A stretch of DNA of 64,000 nucleotides from assembly GCF_002099425.1 (NCBI RefSeq), contig NW_018343971.1:21737501-21801500 (forward strand), written 5' to 3'. Position numbers and translations under genes: made by a program. This stretch comes from Phascolarctos cinereus. Taxonomy: Eukaryota > Chordata > Mammalia > Diprotodontia > Phascolarctidae. Below are positions 1 to 11,270 of this stretch, one piece after another; positions within the stretch are counted from its first letter, which is position 1, and the number at the start of each line of letters is the position of its first letter. The notes under the pieces were generated by a model. It was not told the DNA's origin, did not search any database, and was given only the letters and a program-made list of their open reading frames with translations.

Positions 1-215
1 CTCTATCTGTCCATCTATCTATCTATCTATCTAGTTTGAATATAATAATTTGCATGTTGTTTCCCCTATGAAACTGTTAGCTCTTTGAGAGCAGGGGCTG
101 TCTTTCACCTTACTTTACATCCTTCCATCTCCATGCTCCCCTCAGTGCTCAGCACAGTGCCTGGCACATACTAAGTACTTAAATTCTTATTGACTTCACT
201 TGATTTTCTGCTTCA
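1..215 (+). repeat. L2-type LINE 3' end, with a short TATC array
   Basis: The text at 78-215 follows the familiar L2 3' end: gagagcaggggctgtc, then cagtgcctggcacata, then an AAGTACTTAAA-type tail and a TTGACT repeat-like end. A short (TATC)n array occupies about 14-33. It is an old, diverged, 5'-truncated fragment. The assignment rests on remembered consensus. Positions 216-357 show nothing recognisable. Confidence 0.55.
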
Positions 216-357
216 TAGGAGATGCTGTGAGAATCAAGTGAGATGATTGGTAAATTAAAAGGGTTAAGGAATTGTTTAAGTTAAATATTATTTTCCAAAT
301 AACCAGTAAGTAATATTTTGATAAGGTTTTTATAGCAAGAAGAGATCAATCACCTTT

Positions 358-373
358 CAAAAATGGAATCCCA
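358..373. repeat. Target-site duplication, left copy (HAL1-1)
   Basis: CAAAAATGGAATCCCA here recurs at 3279-3294 as CAAAAATGGAGTCCCA, 15 of 16 bases identical, exactly flanking the HAL1. The length and AT-rich cut site are what L1-type target-primed insertion leaves. Confidence 0.8.
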
Positions 374-3278
374 GGGGCAGAGGCAAGATGGCGGAGTGAA
401 AGCAGTGACTTGCTTGAGCTCTCCTCCAAACCCCTTCAAATACTCATAAAAAATGGATCTAAACAAATTCTGAAGCAGCAGAAACCACAAAAAAACAGAG
501 TGAAACAAATTTACAGCCCAAGACAACATGGATGATTGATCAGAAAGGTGTGTCCCGCCGGGCTGGGAGCACAGCGCAGCACAGCATGGGTGCGCAGGCT
601 GCAGCAAACCTGGAGCAGGCCTCAGAGGACTGAATGACGGGCAGCTGTGGAGGTTTCCAGACTCCTCAATCCACAAATGCCAAAGACAACTTAGAAGGTC
701 AGTGGGAAAAGTCTGTTTCTGTGGTGCCTGAGAAAGGAAGGCGGCATTTCAGCTCCATTCCCTAAGAGCGTGGCCCTGTGGGGGGCAGCTGCTTCCCGAG
801 CTTCCGGCCCACAGACTGAGGGGGAATCCAGTGGCTGATCAGAGAGGGATTGCAGGGATCTCTTTGCCAGTGCTGAGGCAGGAATCTCTTGCTTTGCCCA
901 TGTTTGGATCTGGGCCACAGTTCTGGGCAGCGGTGCTGGGGTGAGGAGGAGTGCTGGTGTGGTGGAGCTTGTAGTGATTGTGGAGAGAAGGCCCTCCTCA
1001 CAGTTACAGGACAGAAAGGAGTACTTATAGTCGCAGGCCAGGAAAGGAGTAAACACCTGGCCCCTTATCATACCACCTTGGAAGAACTGAAAATTTACAG
1101 GTCCCTACAAGTATCTCTGAAAACAGCTGTACAAACCCCCCGAAGCTTGGGACAGTACATTCTCCACATTGGAAGCAGATTCGTACCTTAACAAAGAGTT
1201 TAAAACTCAAGTAATTGGCCGGGATCATGAGCAAGCAGCACAAAAAGAGTCAGACTATATTATCTTACTTTGGTGAAAAAGAAGACCAAAATATACAACC
1301 AGAAGAAGACAACAAAGTCAAAGCCCCTACATCCAAAGCCTCCAAGAAAAATATGAATTGGTCCCAGGCCATGGAAGAGCTCAAAAATGATTTTGAGAAG
1401 CAAGTTAGAGAAGTAGAGGAAAAACTGAGAGTGATGCTAAAGGAGACCCAAAAAAATACTGAAGAAAATAACACCTTAAAAAATAGCCTAACCCAAATGG
1501 CAAAAGAGGTCCAAAAAGCCAATGAGGAGAAAAATGCCCTAAAAAGAAAAATTGGCCAATGGAAAAGGAAGTCCAAAAGCTTACTGAAGAAAATACTTCC
1601 TTAAAAATTAGAATAGAGCAATTGGAAGATAGTGACTTTATGAGAAATCAAGACACAGTAGAACAAATCCAAAAGAATGAAAAATTAGAAAACAATGTGA
1701 AATATCTCATTGGAAAAACAACTGACCTGGAAAATAGATCCAGGAGAGAGAATTTAAAAATTATTGGACTATCTGAAAGCCATGATCAAAAAAAGAGCCT
1801 AGACATCATCTTTCAAGAAATTATCAAGGAAAACTGCCCTGATATATTAGAACCAGAGGGCAAAATAGAAATTGAAAGAATCCACAGATCTCCTCCTGAA
1901 AGAGATCCCCAAAGGAAAACTCCTAGGAATATTGTAGCCAAATTCCAGAGTTCCCAGGTCAAGGAGAAAATATTACAAGCTGCCAGAAGGAAACAGTTCA
2001 AGTACTGTGGAAACACAATCAGGATAACACAAGATTTAGCAGCTTCTACATTAAAGGACCGTAGGGCATGGAATATAATATTCCGGAGGGCAAAGGAGAT
2101 AGGATTACAACCAAGAATCACCTACCCAGCAAAACTGAGTATAATCCTTCAGGGGAAAAAATGGTCATTCAGTGAAATAGAGGACTTTCAAGCATTCTGA
2201 TGAAAAGACCAGAGCTGAATAGAAAATTTGACTTTCAAATACAGGACTCAAGTGGAACATGAAGAGGTAAACAGGAAAGAGAAATCATAAGAGACTTATT
2301 AAGATTGAACTGTTTACATTCCTGCATGGAAAGATGATATTTATAACTCATGAGACCTTTGTCAGTATCAGGGTAGTTGGAGGGAAAAAATTATATGTAT
2401 GTATATGTAGATAGACAGATAGAGGGCACAGGGTGAGTTGAAGATTAGAGGGTCATATCTGGAGAATAAAATTAAGGGATGAGAGAGGATTATATTAGGA
2501 GAAGAAGAAAGGGAGAGGTAGAATGGGGTAAATTATCTCACAAAAAAAAAACAACAGAAAAGTCTCTTACAGTGGAAGGGGAAACAGGGGAAGGTGAGAG
2601 GGAATGAGTGAATCTTATTCTCATAGGATTTGGCTTAAGGAGGGAATAACATACACATTCAATTGGGTATGGAAATCTGTCTTACCCTACAGGAAAATGG
2701 GGGGGGGGAAGGGGACAAGAGAGCAGGGGAATGATAGAGAGGAGGGCAGATTGCGAAAGGGGTTAATCAGAAGTAAATACTTCTGAGGAATACAGGATCA
2801 AAAGAAAGAATAGAATAAATGGGAGGGCAGGATAGGATTAAGGGAAATAGAGTTAGTTTTTCACAACATGTCTACTATGGACGTGTTTTGCATAACTGCA
2901 CATGTACAACTTATATTGAGTTGCTTGCCTTTTCAATGAGGGTGGGTGGGGAGGGAGGAAGAGAGAAAATTTGAAACCTAAAGTTTTAAAAACATATGTT
3001 TAAAAAAAATGTTTTCACATGCTCTTGGGAAATAAATATAGGAAATGGGGTACAGAAGTCTATCCTGCCCTACAGGAAAATAGAAGGGGAAGGGGATAAG
3101 AGAAGGGGAGAGAGATAGAAGAGAGGACAGAGTAGGGGAAGGGATATTCAGAATGCATGCCATCTGGGGGTGGGGGCAAGGGGGAGATGGGGTGAAAATT
3201 TGGAACTCAAAAACTTGTGGAAGTGAATGTTGAAAACTAAAAATAAATAAATTTATATTAAAAAAAAACAAAAGAAAA
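374..3278 (+). mobile_element. Full-length HAL1 (half-L1) retrotransposon, copy 1
   Basis: The element begins with an L1-like 5' end (GGCAAGATGGCGGAGTG). It has an 850-bp 5'UTR, one L1 ORF1, a purine-rich 3' region, and an A-rich end at about 3262-3278. No endonuclease or reverse transcriptase coding sequence lies between ORF1 and the tail, which defines HAL1, an L1 derivative mobilised in trans by L1 ORF2. It is flanked by a 16-bp target-site duplication and is closely similar end to end to the copy at 34,456-37,360. Completeness at both ends shows that it inserted as an ORF1-only unit and was not deleted afterwards. Confidence 0.85.
1227..2200 (+). pseudogene. L1-type ORF1 (RNA-binding chaperone) of HAL1 copy 1, frameshifted
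   Basis: ORF1p is the nucleic-acid-binding trimer of the L1 particle. The frame opens at MSKQHKKSQTILSYFGEK and runs through a long heptad-rich coiled coil (KEVQKANEEKNALKRK). It continues through the RRM-like core (RRENLKIIGLSES) and a C-terminal domain (RITYPAKLSIILQGKKW), ending at TGA 2198-2200. Compared with the copy at 35,300 it lacks 45 bp (15 codons) of the coiled coil near 1432 and one A near 1560. The second change shifts the frame, so the protein is split into overlapping parts (1215-1604 and 1559-2200). This is a LINE gene, not a host gene. Confidence 0.85.
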
Positions 3279-3294
3279 CAAAAATGGAGTCCCA
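3279..3294. repeat. Target-site duplication, right copy (HAL1-1)
   Basis: Matches 358-373 at 15 of 16 bases, immediately after the A-rich tail. Positions 3295-3660 hold nothing I can name. Confidence 0.8.
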
Positions 3295-3664
3295 ACGACA
3301 TAAAGAATTTCATCCCCATGGTCTGCCTTCACTGTCTCTGGTTTCAGGTTGGTTGAGAAGTTTGGCCAATGCTGAAATTCATACATGTATGTGGGTGCAC
3401 CTGATGCTGAAAGAAAGAAGAGTGGAAAATTCAGTATATCAAGTTTTCTACCTCAGATATACTTACTTGCAAGGGAGTCCCTACAGGATGCTTGGTAAAT
3501 ACGAAAGAATTTTGCTCTGAGTTCTTATGTTAATTTAATTAATAGGGGACCTTAAATTCTGGGTATATAAGAGAACTAGAGGAGCTGACAGAGATATACA
3601 GAGTGATAGCTGGTACTGATAGACATAATTTTCCTAATGTTGAATACCATCTTCAATTCAGTAA

Positions 3665-4445
3665 AAGATCTGCAGCCTTGATCACAGAATCTTAGTTGTC
3701 CAGGACCATTTAGTCCAGTCTTCCCTCATTTCCATCAGATGGTTCCTTATTCCTAAGCACATGGTAACATTATTATACCCCAAGATGAATTAAAGTTCCA
3801 CAGAAGTTCATAGCCGAAAGAAACCTCAGGAGCTTTCTAGTCCAGCCTATCCCTGAAAAAGAATCCCACAACAGCCTAACCAACGCATGAGCAACCATCA
3901 GCTGCTTGAAGACCTTCAGTAAGGGGACACCACTACTTTTCATGACAGCCCATTCATTCCACTAGTTTATAACTCTGAGTAGGTTATCTACCTATATATA
4001 AGCAGTTCTTTTTTTTTACATTAAACCTAATATTCCCTTTTTGTAATCAATCCCTTACTCTCAACTCTTCCCTTTGCAGATACACAGAACAAGCTTAATC
4101 CTTGCCTCCCCTCCTCCACCAAGATACCTCTTTAAATACTTGCAGAGAGATATCATGTATTTCCTGAACCTTCTCTTCCCCAGGATAAAATCACCAGTTG
4201 TTTTTTTTTAACTTATTTTCACATAGTTTAGATTTGATTTATTTCACAATGTTCATTGTCATTTCTGGAATGTTCTCCAATTTATTAATGTCCTTCCTAC
4301 TGTGGCACCCAGAAATGAACACGTACTCTACGTATGGTATGACCAGCACAGAATATAATGGAATTAAACGTTCTGTTAACTTAACCAGGCCCTCATTTCA
4401 TTAAGGCAAACATTCTTTGTCTGGATTCTGTTGATTCATTATCCC
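3665..4445 (-). repeat. CR1/L3-like LINE 3' region
   Basis: The segment carries the CR1/L3-like order of phrases read on the complement: an agtccagcc anchor, aaagaatcccacaacagcc, a cagctgcttgaagacc stretch, a ggggacaccactac stretch, and later cacccagaaatgaacac. The same order recurs at 30,375-30,690, 52,570-52,880 and 59,310-59,600. CR1 elements end in an imperfect ATTCTATGAT repeat, which puts the 3' end at low coordinates and the sense strand on minus. Very diverged. Family named from memory. Confidence 0.5.
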
Positions 4446-4479
4446 AACATTCTTATCTCTCCTCAAGCCTCCCACACAT

Positions 4480-5170
4480 TCATCTGAAGACCTTGACTCT
4501 GGCTTCACTGAAAAATATTGAGAATATTTGTCAGGAGCTCTTCCCTTCTCCATTTCTTCTTATGTCTCACATCACTTGAAAATCTCCTTCCACTTCTCCT
4601 TCACTCTGCTCTCAGATGAAGAAGAGGTTCTTCTTGCCATGGCAAATTCCTTTACATGCACCCTTGATTCCACTCCTTCAAAATTCTCAAGCAAATTGCC
4701 TCCTACTTTTATCCCCACTCTCATCTTCCAATATGTCCATGTCTCTCCCATCCTTAAAAACTAAAATCTCATGCAATCTGATCATTCTCAGTAGCTATCA
4801 TCCTATATCTGTCTACTCCTGCATGACTGAAGTCCTTGAGAAAGAAGACTGCAATCAATGCCTCCATTTCCCTTCCTTTCATTCTTTTCTAAACATTGTA
4901 CAATCTGGCTTCCAACCTCATGATTTAACTGAAACTGCCCTTTCCGAAGTTCTGAATGTTCTCTCAACTACCTATGAGAACTGGCCTTTTCTCATTCTTG
5001 ATCTTCCTTGCTATCTCTATAGCATTTGACACTGTTGATTGTCTTCTTTTCTTGGAAAACGTCTTCTCAAGGTTTTAGTGACACTGCTGTCTTCTAGTTC
5101 TTTATATCTGACTGTTCCTTCTTATTCTTCTATGCTGGTCACACTGACTAGCTTTGTGGCCTTGGGGGAA
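4480..5170 (+). pseudogene. L2/CR1-clade LINE reverse transcriptase fragment
   Basis: Plus-strand translation of 4,616-5,060 shows the RT signature of the L2/CR1 clade: a VLEKEDCNQCLHF block, then QSGFQPHDLTETALSEV (consensus Q-S-G-F-R-P-x-x-S-T-E-T-A-L), then LDLPCYLYSI followed in another frame by AFDTVDCLLFLENV. The last is the A-F-D-T-V-D motif just before the first catalytic aspartate region. Several frame changes and stops break it. It is an ancient truncated copy with no ends visible. Positions 5,171-5,534 contain nothing else recognisable. Confidence 0.7.
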
Positions 5171-6898
5171 TAACTGTAATATCTGACCCTGGAGTTAATT
5201 GGTAGTTGCTGCAGTTTACTGAATAGGGAGATTACCTAGTCAGACCTATAGTCTAGGATAAGTACGCTATATCACAAAAGCAACATATTAGGACGTCAAG
5301 AATATATAAAAATAAAATATATCTATACCTTTTTTTAATCTAGAATTTTCAATGAATCAAAGCAAACTAATGGATTCACAATCTGAAATTCTAGTGTGGC
5401 CTATTTAGGTCAAACAGTGTCCTGTGCTCAAAAGCTGTTCCTGTCCACTACATCAAAAAACATATTGCCCTGTGTCCTAATAAAAAATAGTAGAATCAGA
5501 ATTTGAATCAGATTCTCTGAACCTATTACTCTTTTCTGAAATTATTTTTATATTTCATTAAATATTTCCCAATTGCATGTGAAAACATTTTAACAGTCAT
5601 GTTTTAAACTTTTGAATTCCAAATTATCTCCCTCCTAACCTTCCTCCCTCCATGAGAAGGGAAACACTTTGATTTTGATTACATATGTGAGGTCATGCAA
5701 ATATATACATTTCCATATTAGCCATGTTGAAAAAGGAAACACAAACATAATAAAATCATGAAAATAAAGAGAGTTTAAAAAGTATGATTCAATCTGCATT
5801 CAGAGTTCATCAGTTCTTTCTCTGGAGGTAGATAACATTTTTCTTCAATTACTTTAGAATTGCATTGGATTATTGTCTTGATCATAGCAGCTAAATCTTT
5901 CACAGTCTATCATCTTTATAATATCGCTGTTACTGTATGCAATGTTCTCCAGGTTCTGCTCACTTCAGTTTGCATGAGTTCTATCCCTTCAATTTCTATT
6001 CTTTGCCACCACACAAAGAGTGGCTATTATTATTTTTGTACAAATGCACCATTTTTCCTTTTCTTTGATCTCTTGGAGATATAGACCTAGTAGTGGTATG
6101 GCTATATCAAAGGGCACACATAGTTTTATGATCTTTTGGGCATAGTTCCAAATGGTTCGCCAGAATAGTTGGACCAATTCACAACTCCACGTACAGTGCA
6201 TTAGTGTTCCAATTTTTCTACGTCCTCTCTAGAATTCATCATTTTGTTTTTCTGTCATGTTAGCCATTCTGGGGATGTGAGGTGTCTTAGAGATGTTTTA
6301 ATTTGTATTTCTCTAATCAATAGTAATTTAGAGCATTTTTCTTGTGACTATTGATAGCTTTAATTTTTTTTCTTCTAAAAATTGCCTATTCATATCCTTT
6401 AACCATTTATCAATAAGAGAATGAATCTCATTTTTATGAATTTGACTCAGTTCCCAATATATTTGAGAAATGAGACCTTTATCAGAAAAAACTAATTGCA
6501 ATTTCCTTCCACTTTCCTCTTTTTCTTCTAATTTTGCCAGAATTAGTTCTGTTTATGCAAAAGCTTTTTAATTTCATGTCATCAAAATTATCCATTTTAC
6601 TTATTGCGATCCTCTCTGTCTCTTGCTTTGTCATAAACTCTTCCATTATCCATAGATCTGACAGCTACACTTTTTGATGCTCTCCTAATTTACTTAGGAT
6701 ATTACCCTTTATGTCTAAATCACCTATTCATTTTTATCTTATCTTGGTATAAAGTGTAAGATGTTGGTCTATGTTTACTTTCTGCCAAACCGCTTTCTAG
6801 TTTTTCCAAAATATTTTGGTCAAACATTGAGTTCTTGTTTTATCAAACACTAGATTACTATAGTCATTTACTACTGTGTATTGTGTATCTAATCTCTT

Positions 6899-7291
6899 CT
6901 ATTTATCCTCTACTATTTTTTTTATCACATACCAGATTATTTTAATCATTACCATTTTGTAATATAATTTGAAATCTGGTACTGGTGGGCTGCCTTCCTT
7001 CACATTTTTTTTCATTGATTCTCTTAATATTCTTGACCTTTCATTTTTCCAGATGAATTTTGCTACTTTTTTTTCTAGCTCTACAAAATAACTTTTGGTA
7101 GTTTGATTTGTACAGTACTGAATAAATAAATTAACAGGTAGAACTGTCAGGTATTGTAGCCCAATAATTCTTAAATTAGCTCTCCTCAATATATTGTCCA
7201 GGTCAGGTACCTTTCCAAATACATATTTTACCTTTTCTTCCATTTTTCTATTCTTTTGAATTTGTTTTAAAATTGTTTCTTGATGTCTCAT
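6899..7291 (-). pseudogene. In-frame L1 ORF1-ORF2 fusion frame (130 codons)
   Basis: Residues 1-45 are L1 ORF1: QIQKNRKMEEKVKYVFGK, then RRANLRIIGL, which matches NEKLENNVKYLIGK and RRENLKIIGL of the HAL1 ORF1 copies elsewhere in the window. From about residue 52 the protein becomes L1 ORF2 (ELEKKVAKFIWKNE, then PVPDFKLYYK), matching the ELEK-FIWN and LPDFKLYYK blocks downstream of the RT domain. The crossover lies near 7,150 and preserves one open frame. Upstream ORF1 coding sequence is out of frame or cut by the SINE at 7,388-7,522, so a functional protein is unlikely. Confidence 0.7.
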
Positions 7292-7387
7292 GGAGTCATG
7301 AGCTCTCTTTGGCCAATTGTAATTTTTAAATAATTATTTTCTTCAGTGATATTGTGTAGCCTCTTTTTCCATTTGGCCAATTCTACT

Positions 7388-7522
7388 TTTTTTAGGCAAT
7401 TGGGGTTAAATGACTTGCCTAGGGTCACACAGCTAATAAGTGTCAAGTGTTTGGTCTGAGGCTGGATTTGAACTCAGATCCTACTGACTTCTGTTCTATC
7501 CACTGAACAACCTAGTTGACCT
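7388..7522 (-). repeat. tRNA-derived CORE-SINE (marsupial MAR/MIR type)
   Basis: The complement of the SINE head is clear: aattggggttaaatgacttg, a gtcacacagctaataag block, gatttgaactcagatcc, and the A/B-box-bearing tRNA-like end near 7,500. It is inserted within the ORF1 region of the L1/HAL1 element on the same strand, so it is younger than that element. Confidence 0.8.
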
Positions 7523-8774
7523 TTCTTTAGGTTATTTTTCTGCCTCTTTTACCAAGTTGTTAATTTTCCTTTAATATTTTTCCCTTTACTTTCATTTTTT
7601 TTACCTATCGTCTTTCTCTACCACTCTGATTTTGAAAAAAAATAGATTTTCAAGAATTTTTGTTGGGCTTATGTCCAATTTACATTTTTCCCCTCTACAG
7701 CTTTGCTTGTAGTTATTATGATTTCATTGTCTCTTCTAGATTTGTGTTTTGATCTTCTGTATCACCTTAGTAGCTTTTTATGGTCAAGTCCTTTTTTTGT
7801 TGTTTGCTCCTTTTTCAACCCTATTTCTTGATTTGGAATTTTTTGTTAATGTTGGGCTCTATTCTAAGCATGAGAGTTGGGATGTGCTCTTTTTCAAACT
7901 TCAGGCTTTTTCACACTACTGTTTTCATAGCTAGTTCTGGAATTTGGGGTGCTTTCAAGGTGGTATGATCTGGGGAGAGGTGTGGTAGTTGCCATCTTGG
8001 TCTGCACCTTTCTCTTACCCAGGAAGGGCCCCTAATCCCTTGGTTTTACAATCAATACTGATCCTCAGGGCCCCTCCTTCCTTGGGACTAGAAACGATAC
8101 TGCATGTCTCGGTCTCTGATCTCTTGGGGCCAAAAGTGATAGTGACTCTTAGGGCCCCCAATCGCTTTTAGCTAAGAATGCTCCTCTCTGCCCCTTGAAC
8201 TTTGGCCCAGAAGTGGGTATGTGCGATGGAGTTGCCAAGCAACATCTGGTCCTGTATGTAGTGCTACCATAGAGGTACCATGCAATCTCTTACCGTTTGC
8301 CAGATCCCCTTACCATCTCTGGCTTGGGATATCCTGAAGCTGCTGCTGCTTCTGTCTCCAATACCTAGTCCAACTGGTAGTGTTTCATCCACATGGTCTC
8401 CAGGCCAGCCTCTTCCCCCATGTCACAGATCTCTTTTCCCAACCTCTTATGTTGTTTTGGACTGGAAGAAAGTGTCACTCTGACCTTTTTTCCTTTTTTT
8501 TTTTTTTTTTTGGCTCTGCCACTCTAGAATTCAATTTGAGGTATTATTTTAAAGTTGTTTGGAGAAGAATGTTGGGAGAGCTCTGCTGAGTGCTTTTCTA
8601 TTACATCATCTTGGCACTTTGCCCCTGAAAGCCTTAATGTTCTTTTACTAAAAAGAAGGTCTTTTATTTATTCTGTCTCAGGGTAGGGTTTGAATACTGA
8701 GTATTCATTGTTGCCTAATTATTGAGATGAATAAGGTTGACTCTGTTACTACTTGCTATTACTCAGGAACTCAC

Positions 8775-8922
8775 CCATATGAAATCAAGCCAACCTCACA
8801 GATGGAATTCCAAATACCAAGTCTTCTAACAATTTTGCAAACAGGTCTTTCCTTTCGATAGGATCATTTGTCATTCCAAGATATTCCTTAGTTAAAACAG
8901 GAGTAAGGTCTTTGTGGATTTT
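8775..8922 (-). CDS. CES1-like: Carboxylesterase copy B exon 11 (with in-frame TGA)
   Basis: The exon is 148 bp, the same as exon 11 of copy A, with acceptor ...TTTCAG before AAAATCC and donor GTGAGT after 8,775. Translation begins KIHKDLTPVLTKEYLG and reaches DLVFGIPSV, matching the family pattern of a DLTP-x-x-TEEYLG block and an FG-x-PS-x-x-VA block. The codon aligned with Q in the VAQLHR of copy A is TGA (8,785-8,787), which would end the protein before the exon carrying the catalytic histidine. An alternative donor-like GTGAGG occurs a few codons upstream of the stop. Confidence 0.85.
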
Positions 8923-9560
8923 CTGAAATGATAAACAAAGAAGTAAAGAGGGAGAAATGACTGGCTTTTCATGCATTCATTCATTAACTAGTATGCATCA
9001 CATAAGATTGTACCAATTAACACGTTTTTACAACATCATTATACCATAACAAACCTGCACTATAAAGTTATGGTACTTTGTTATGACATCATTTAGCCAA
9101 TGCCCATTTATAACACTGCCACTGAACCAAATGTCCTTTGAAATACTGTTTCACCTTACATTATGTTTCTGTAAAGACATTTATAAATTTTATGTGAGAT
9201 ATCCTATTTTATGCACTTATATAATGTTTCTATGGTATGCATGTTAGAAGTTATAGAAGTGAATAAGACAGAATTCCTTTCCTCAAAGAGATTATAGTCA
9301 AACATAATGTGGCAAGTATATAAGAGAGATATAAACAATGTGATATGGAGGTCCTTCAGAGAAGGATTAGAGTACTTCCATCTTAGAGGAAGAAAAGAAT
9401 TGGAGAAGGCCTCATTAATTCACTACGTGCAGTCTTTTACTGATCACTGCCTTACAGTGAGGAAAATTAGCTTAAGTTTTCTAGTTCTTAACCAAAGGAA
9501 GGAAATACAAAGTAGAGTAAAATTCTGCCTTTTGGAGTGATTTTTTTTTTTGCCTTAGGA
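8923..9560. other. Intron 10 of copy B, alignable with copy A
   Basis: The stretch around 9,090-9,170 (tagccaatgcccatttataa and on) aligns with 31,745-31,830 of copy A (aagccaatcatccatttata and on). No gene is seen. Confidence 0.6.
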
Positions 9561-9564
9561 TGCT

Positions 9565-9990
<426 letters not shown>

Positions 9991-10006
9991 GTTCTACATG
10001 TCTTAC

Positions 10007-10087
10007 AACAAGTGGGTAGGAGTGCCATAACAGTGCCATTGCTGTTTCTTGGTCCGGTATGCCTTCTGAGAGAGGGAACTTCATCAA
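10007..10087 (-). CDS. CES1-like: Carboxylesterase copy B exon 10
   Basis: The exon is 81 bp and phase 0 at both ends, with acceptor TTTTGTGCAG and donor GTAAGA. The 27-residue product opens [20 protein letters not shown] and ends WHSYPLV. It is very close to the human CES1 segment with PLSEG, DQKTAM and LLWKSYPLV. No lesion is visible, and it serves as the reference that exposes the one-base loss in exon 10 of copy A. Confidence 0.9.
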
Positions 10088-10089
10088 CT

Positions 10090-11270
10090 GCACAAAACAA
10101 TCATTTCACATAAAAAAAAAAACAATTAACATATGAAATAAAGCAGGCTTTATGAAACAAACATGGAGAGTACTCATTTTATTTTGGCTTAAATTGAGTT
10201 AATCAGTGAATTTACCTGGCTTATTAAATGTCCTAGGAAACATCTGAAGTGGAAATCAGGTAAATGTTTTTAAAAGTATGAGAACAGCAAATGCCCCACT
10301 TCTACTCAGCCAACAGGCATATCCATTAATACGAAGATCTCTGTGGTGCCCAAATAATCAGAAAATATGAAGCTTCTAGATTACTGTTCCTCAGAGTTTA
10401 CTTAGGTAACTAGGTAAGGGGGGAAACTGAATCTTCAGTCCTTTTAGCAATGCCTTTAGAAGTCTCCCACACACCATCTGTGATTCCTGAAATTCTGGCA
10501 TTAGAGTTTCCTTTAGATTATAAGATTGTTCACAAGTAGAATATAAATAACATTGAGAAATTTAATTGAATGAACTAGTTACTTCTTACATGAGCCATTT
10601 AAATTTGGGAAGATAAATTCAGAAAAGGATTTAGAGCTGGAAGTAACCTCTAAGATCTCCTTGTTCAATGACCTCATTTTAAATATATGCATATACCCCT
10701 GTTTAAACCAATTACATAGAATAAGGACAGAGAAACTTAAATGTAAAGGGAAGGACTTTCAGATGTAAAGGTAACATTCTGCAACTTGGATAGGGTGGGA
10801 GGTGAAAATAGCATGTGAAGAAGCCATCAAGATAATGGATTTATCCTGAGACCACAGACTATTTCAAAAGCTCTGTTTCCAGCCTTTCATCTGCATGAAC
10901 TGGACTCTGGGGACTGTAAGGTGGCTGATCATAAGTAAGGGCAGAACTCCTCACTGGGAGAAGCCATCTTTGAAGCAGAAAAAATGGTCAGTCAGAAATG
11001 AGTAGACCTCTCTACCCCCTCCCTGGACGTCACAAAACTAAGACCCAAAGCTCTGAAGGAATCAAAGGGGAGAGACTTCTGTCAGTCTCAGGCTAAGGGT
11101 TGTGGCCCTTGCTGAAAAGAGCACTGTAACACTTCAGCTGAGAAAAGTGTTGTAAGAGAGCCTGAGATTGTTGAAGATTTCAGATGTCCAACAAACACCA
11201 AGCACAGGAAATACAGAAGATAGAATACATACAGCAGAGCCAAGCTCTGGGAAGAGTACAGTGGCCTAGG
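10090..11270. other. Intron 9 of copy B, near part
   Basis: Positions 10,100-10,200 align with sequence at about 50,130-50,220 in copy A (for example caacaaatgaagtaaag against aacatatgaaataaag), confirming paralogy across the L1 insertion point. A CR1/L3-like or MIR-like scrap is possible at 10,620-10,760. Nothing else is recognised. Confidence 0.45.

Larger units (their letters stand above)
5535..8630 (-). mobile_element. Internally deleted L1/HAL1 element with ORF1 joined to ORF2 tail
   Basis: On the minus strand the element starts near 8,630 with an L1-type 5' end (GTGCCAAGATGATG on the complement). It has a GC-richer 5'UTR (7,980-8,600) and ORF1 coding sequence interrupted by a SINE. At about 7,150 it switches directly into the C-terminal part of L1 ORF2, then runs through the ORF2 end to an L1 3'UTR ending near 5,535. 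A normal L1 of this type is about 6.5 kb, so roughly half is missing, including endonuclease and most of the reverse transcriptase. It may be a HAL1 subtype or one deleted L1. Confidence 0.75.

Noticed and set aside
1215-2200. Coiled-coil protein as a possible host gene
   Set aside because: The same protein recurs at 35,300, 43,921-44,235 and 62,730 inside elements with L1 ends. It is L1 ORF1.
4528-5029. Overlapping 78- and 137-codon frames as a novel gene
   Set aside because: The second frame carries the L2/CR1 reverse-transcriptase signature (QSGF, TETAL). It is a broken LINE.
7388-7522. tRNA-like sequence as a tRNA gene
   Set aside because: It continues into a CORE domain and matches other dispersed copies. 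It is a SINE, as are those at 26,706 and 61,588.
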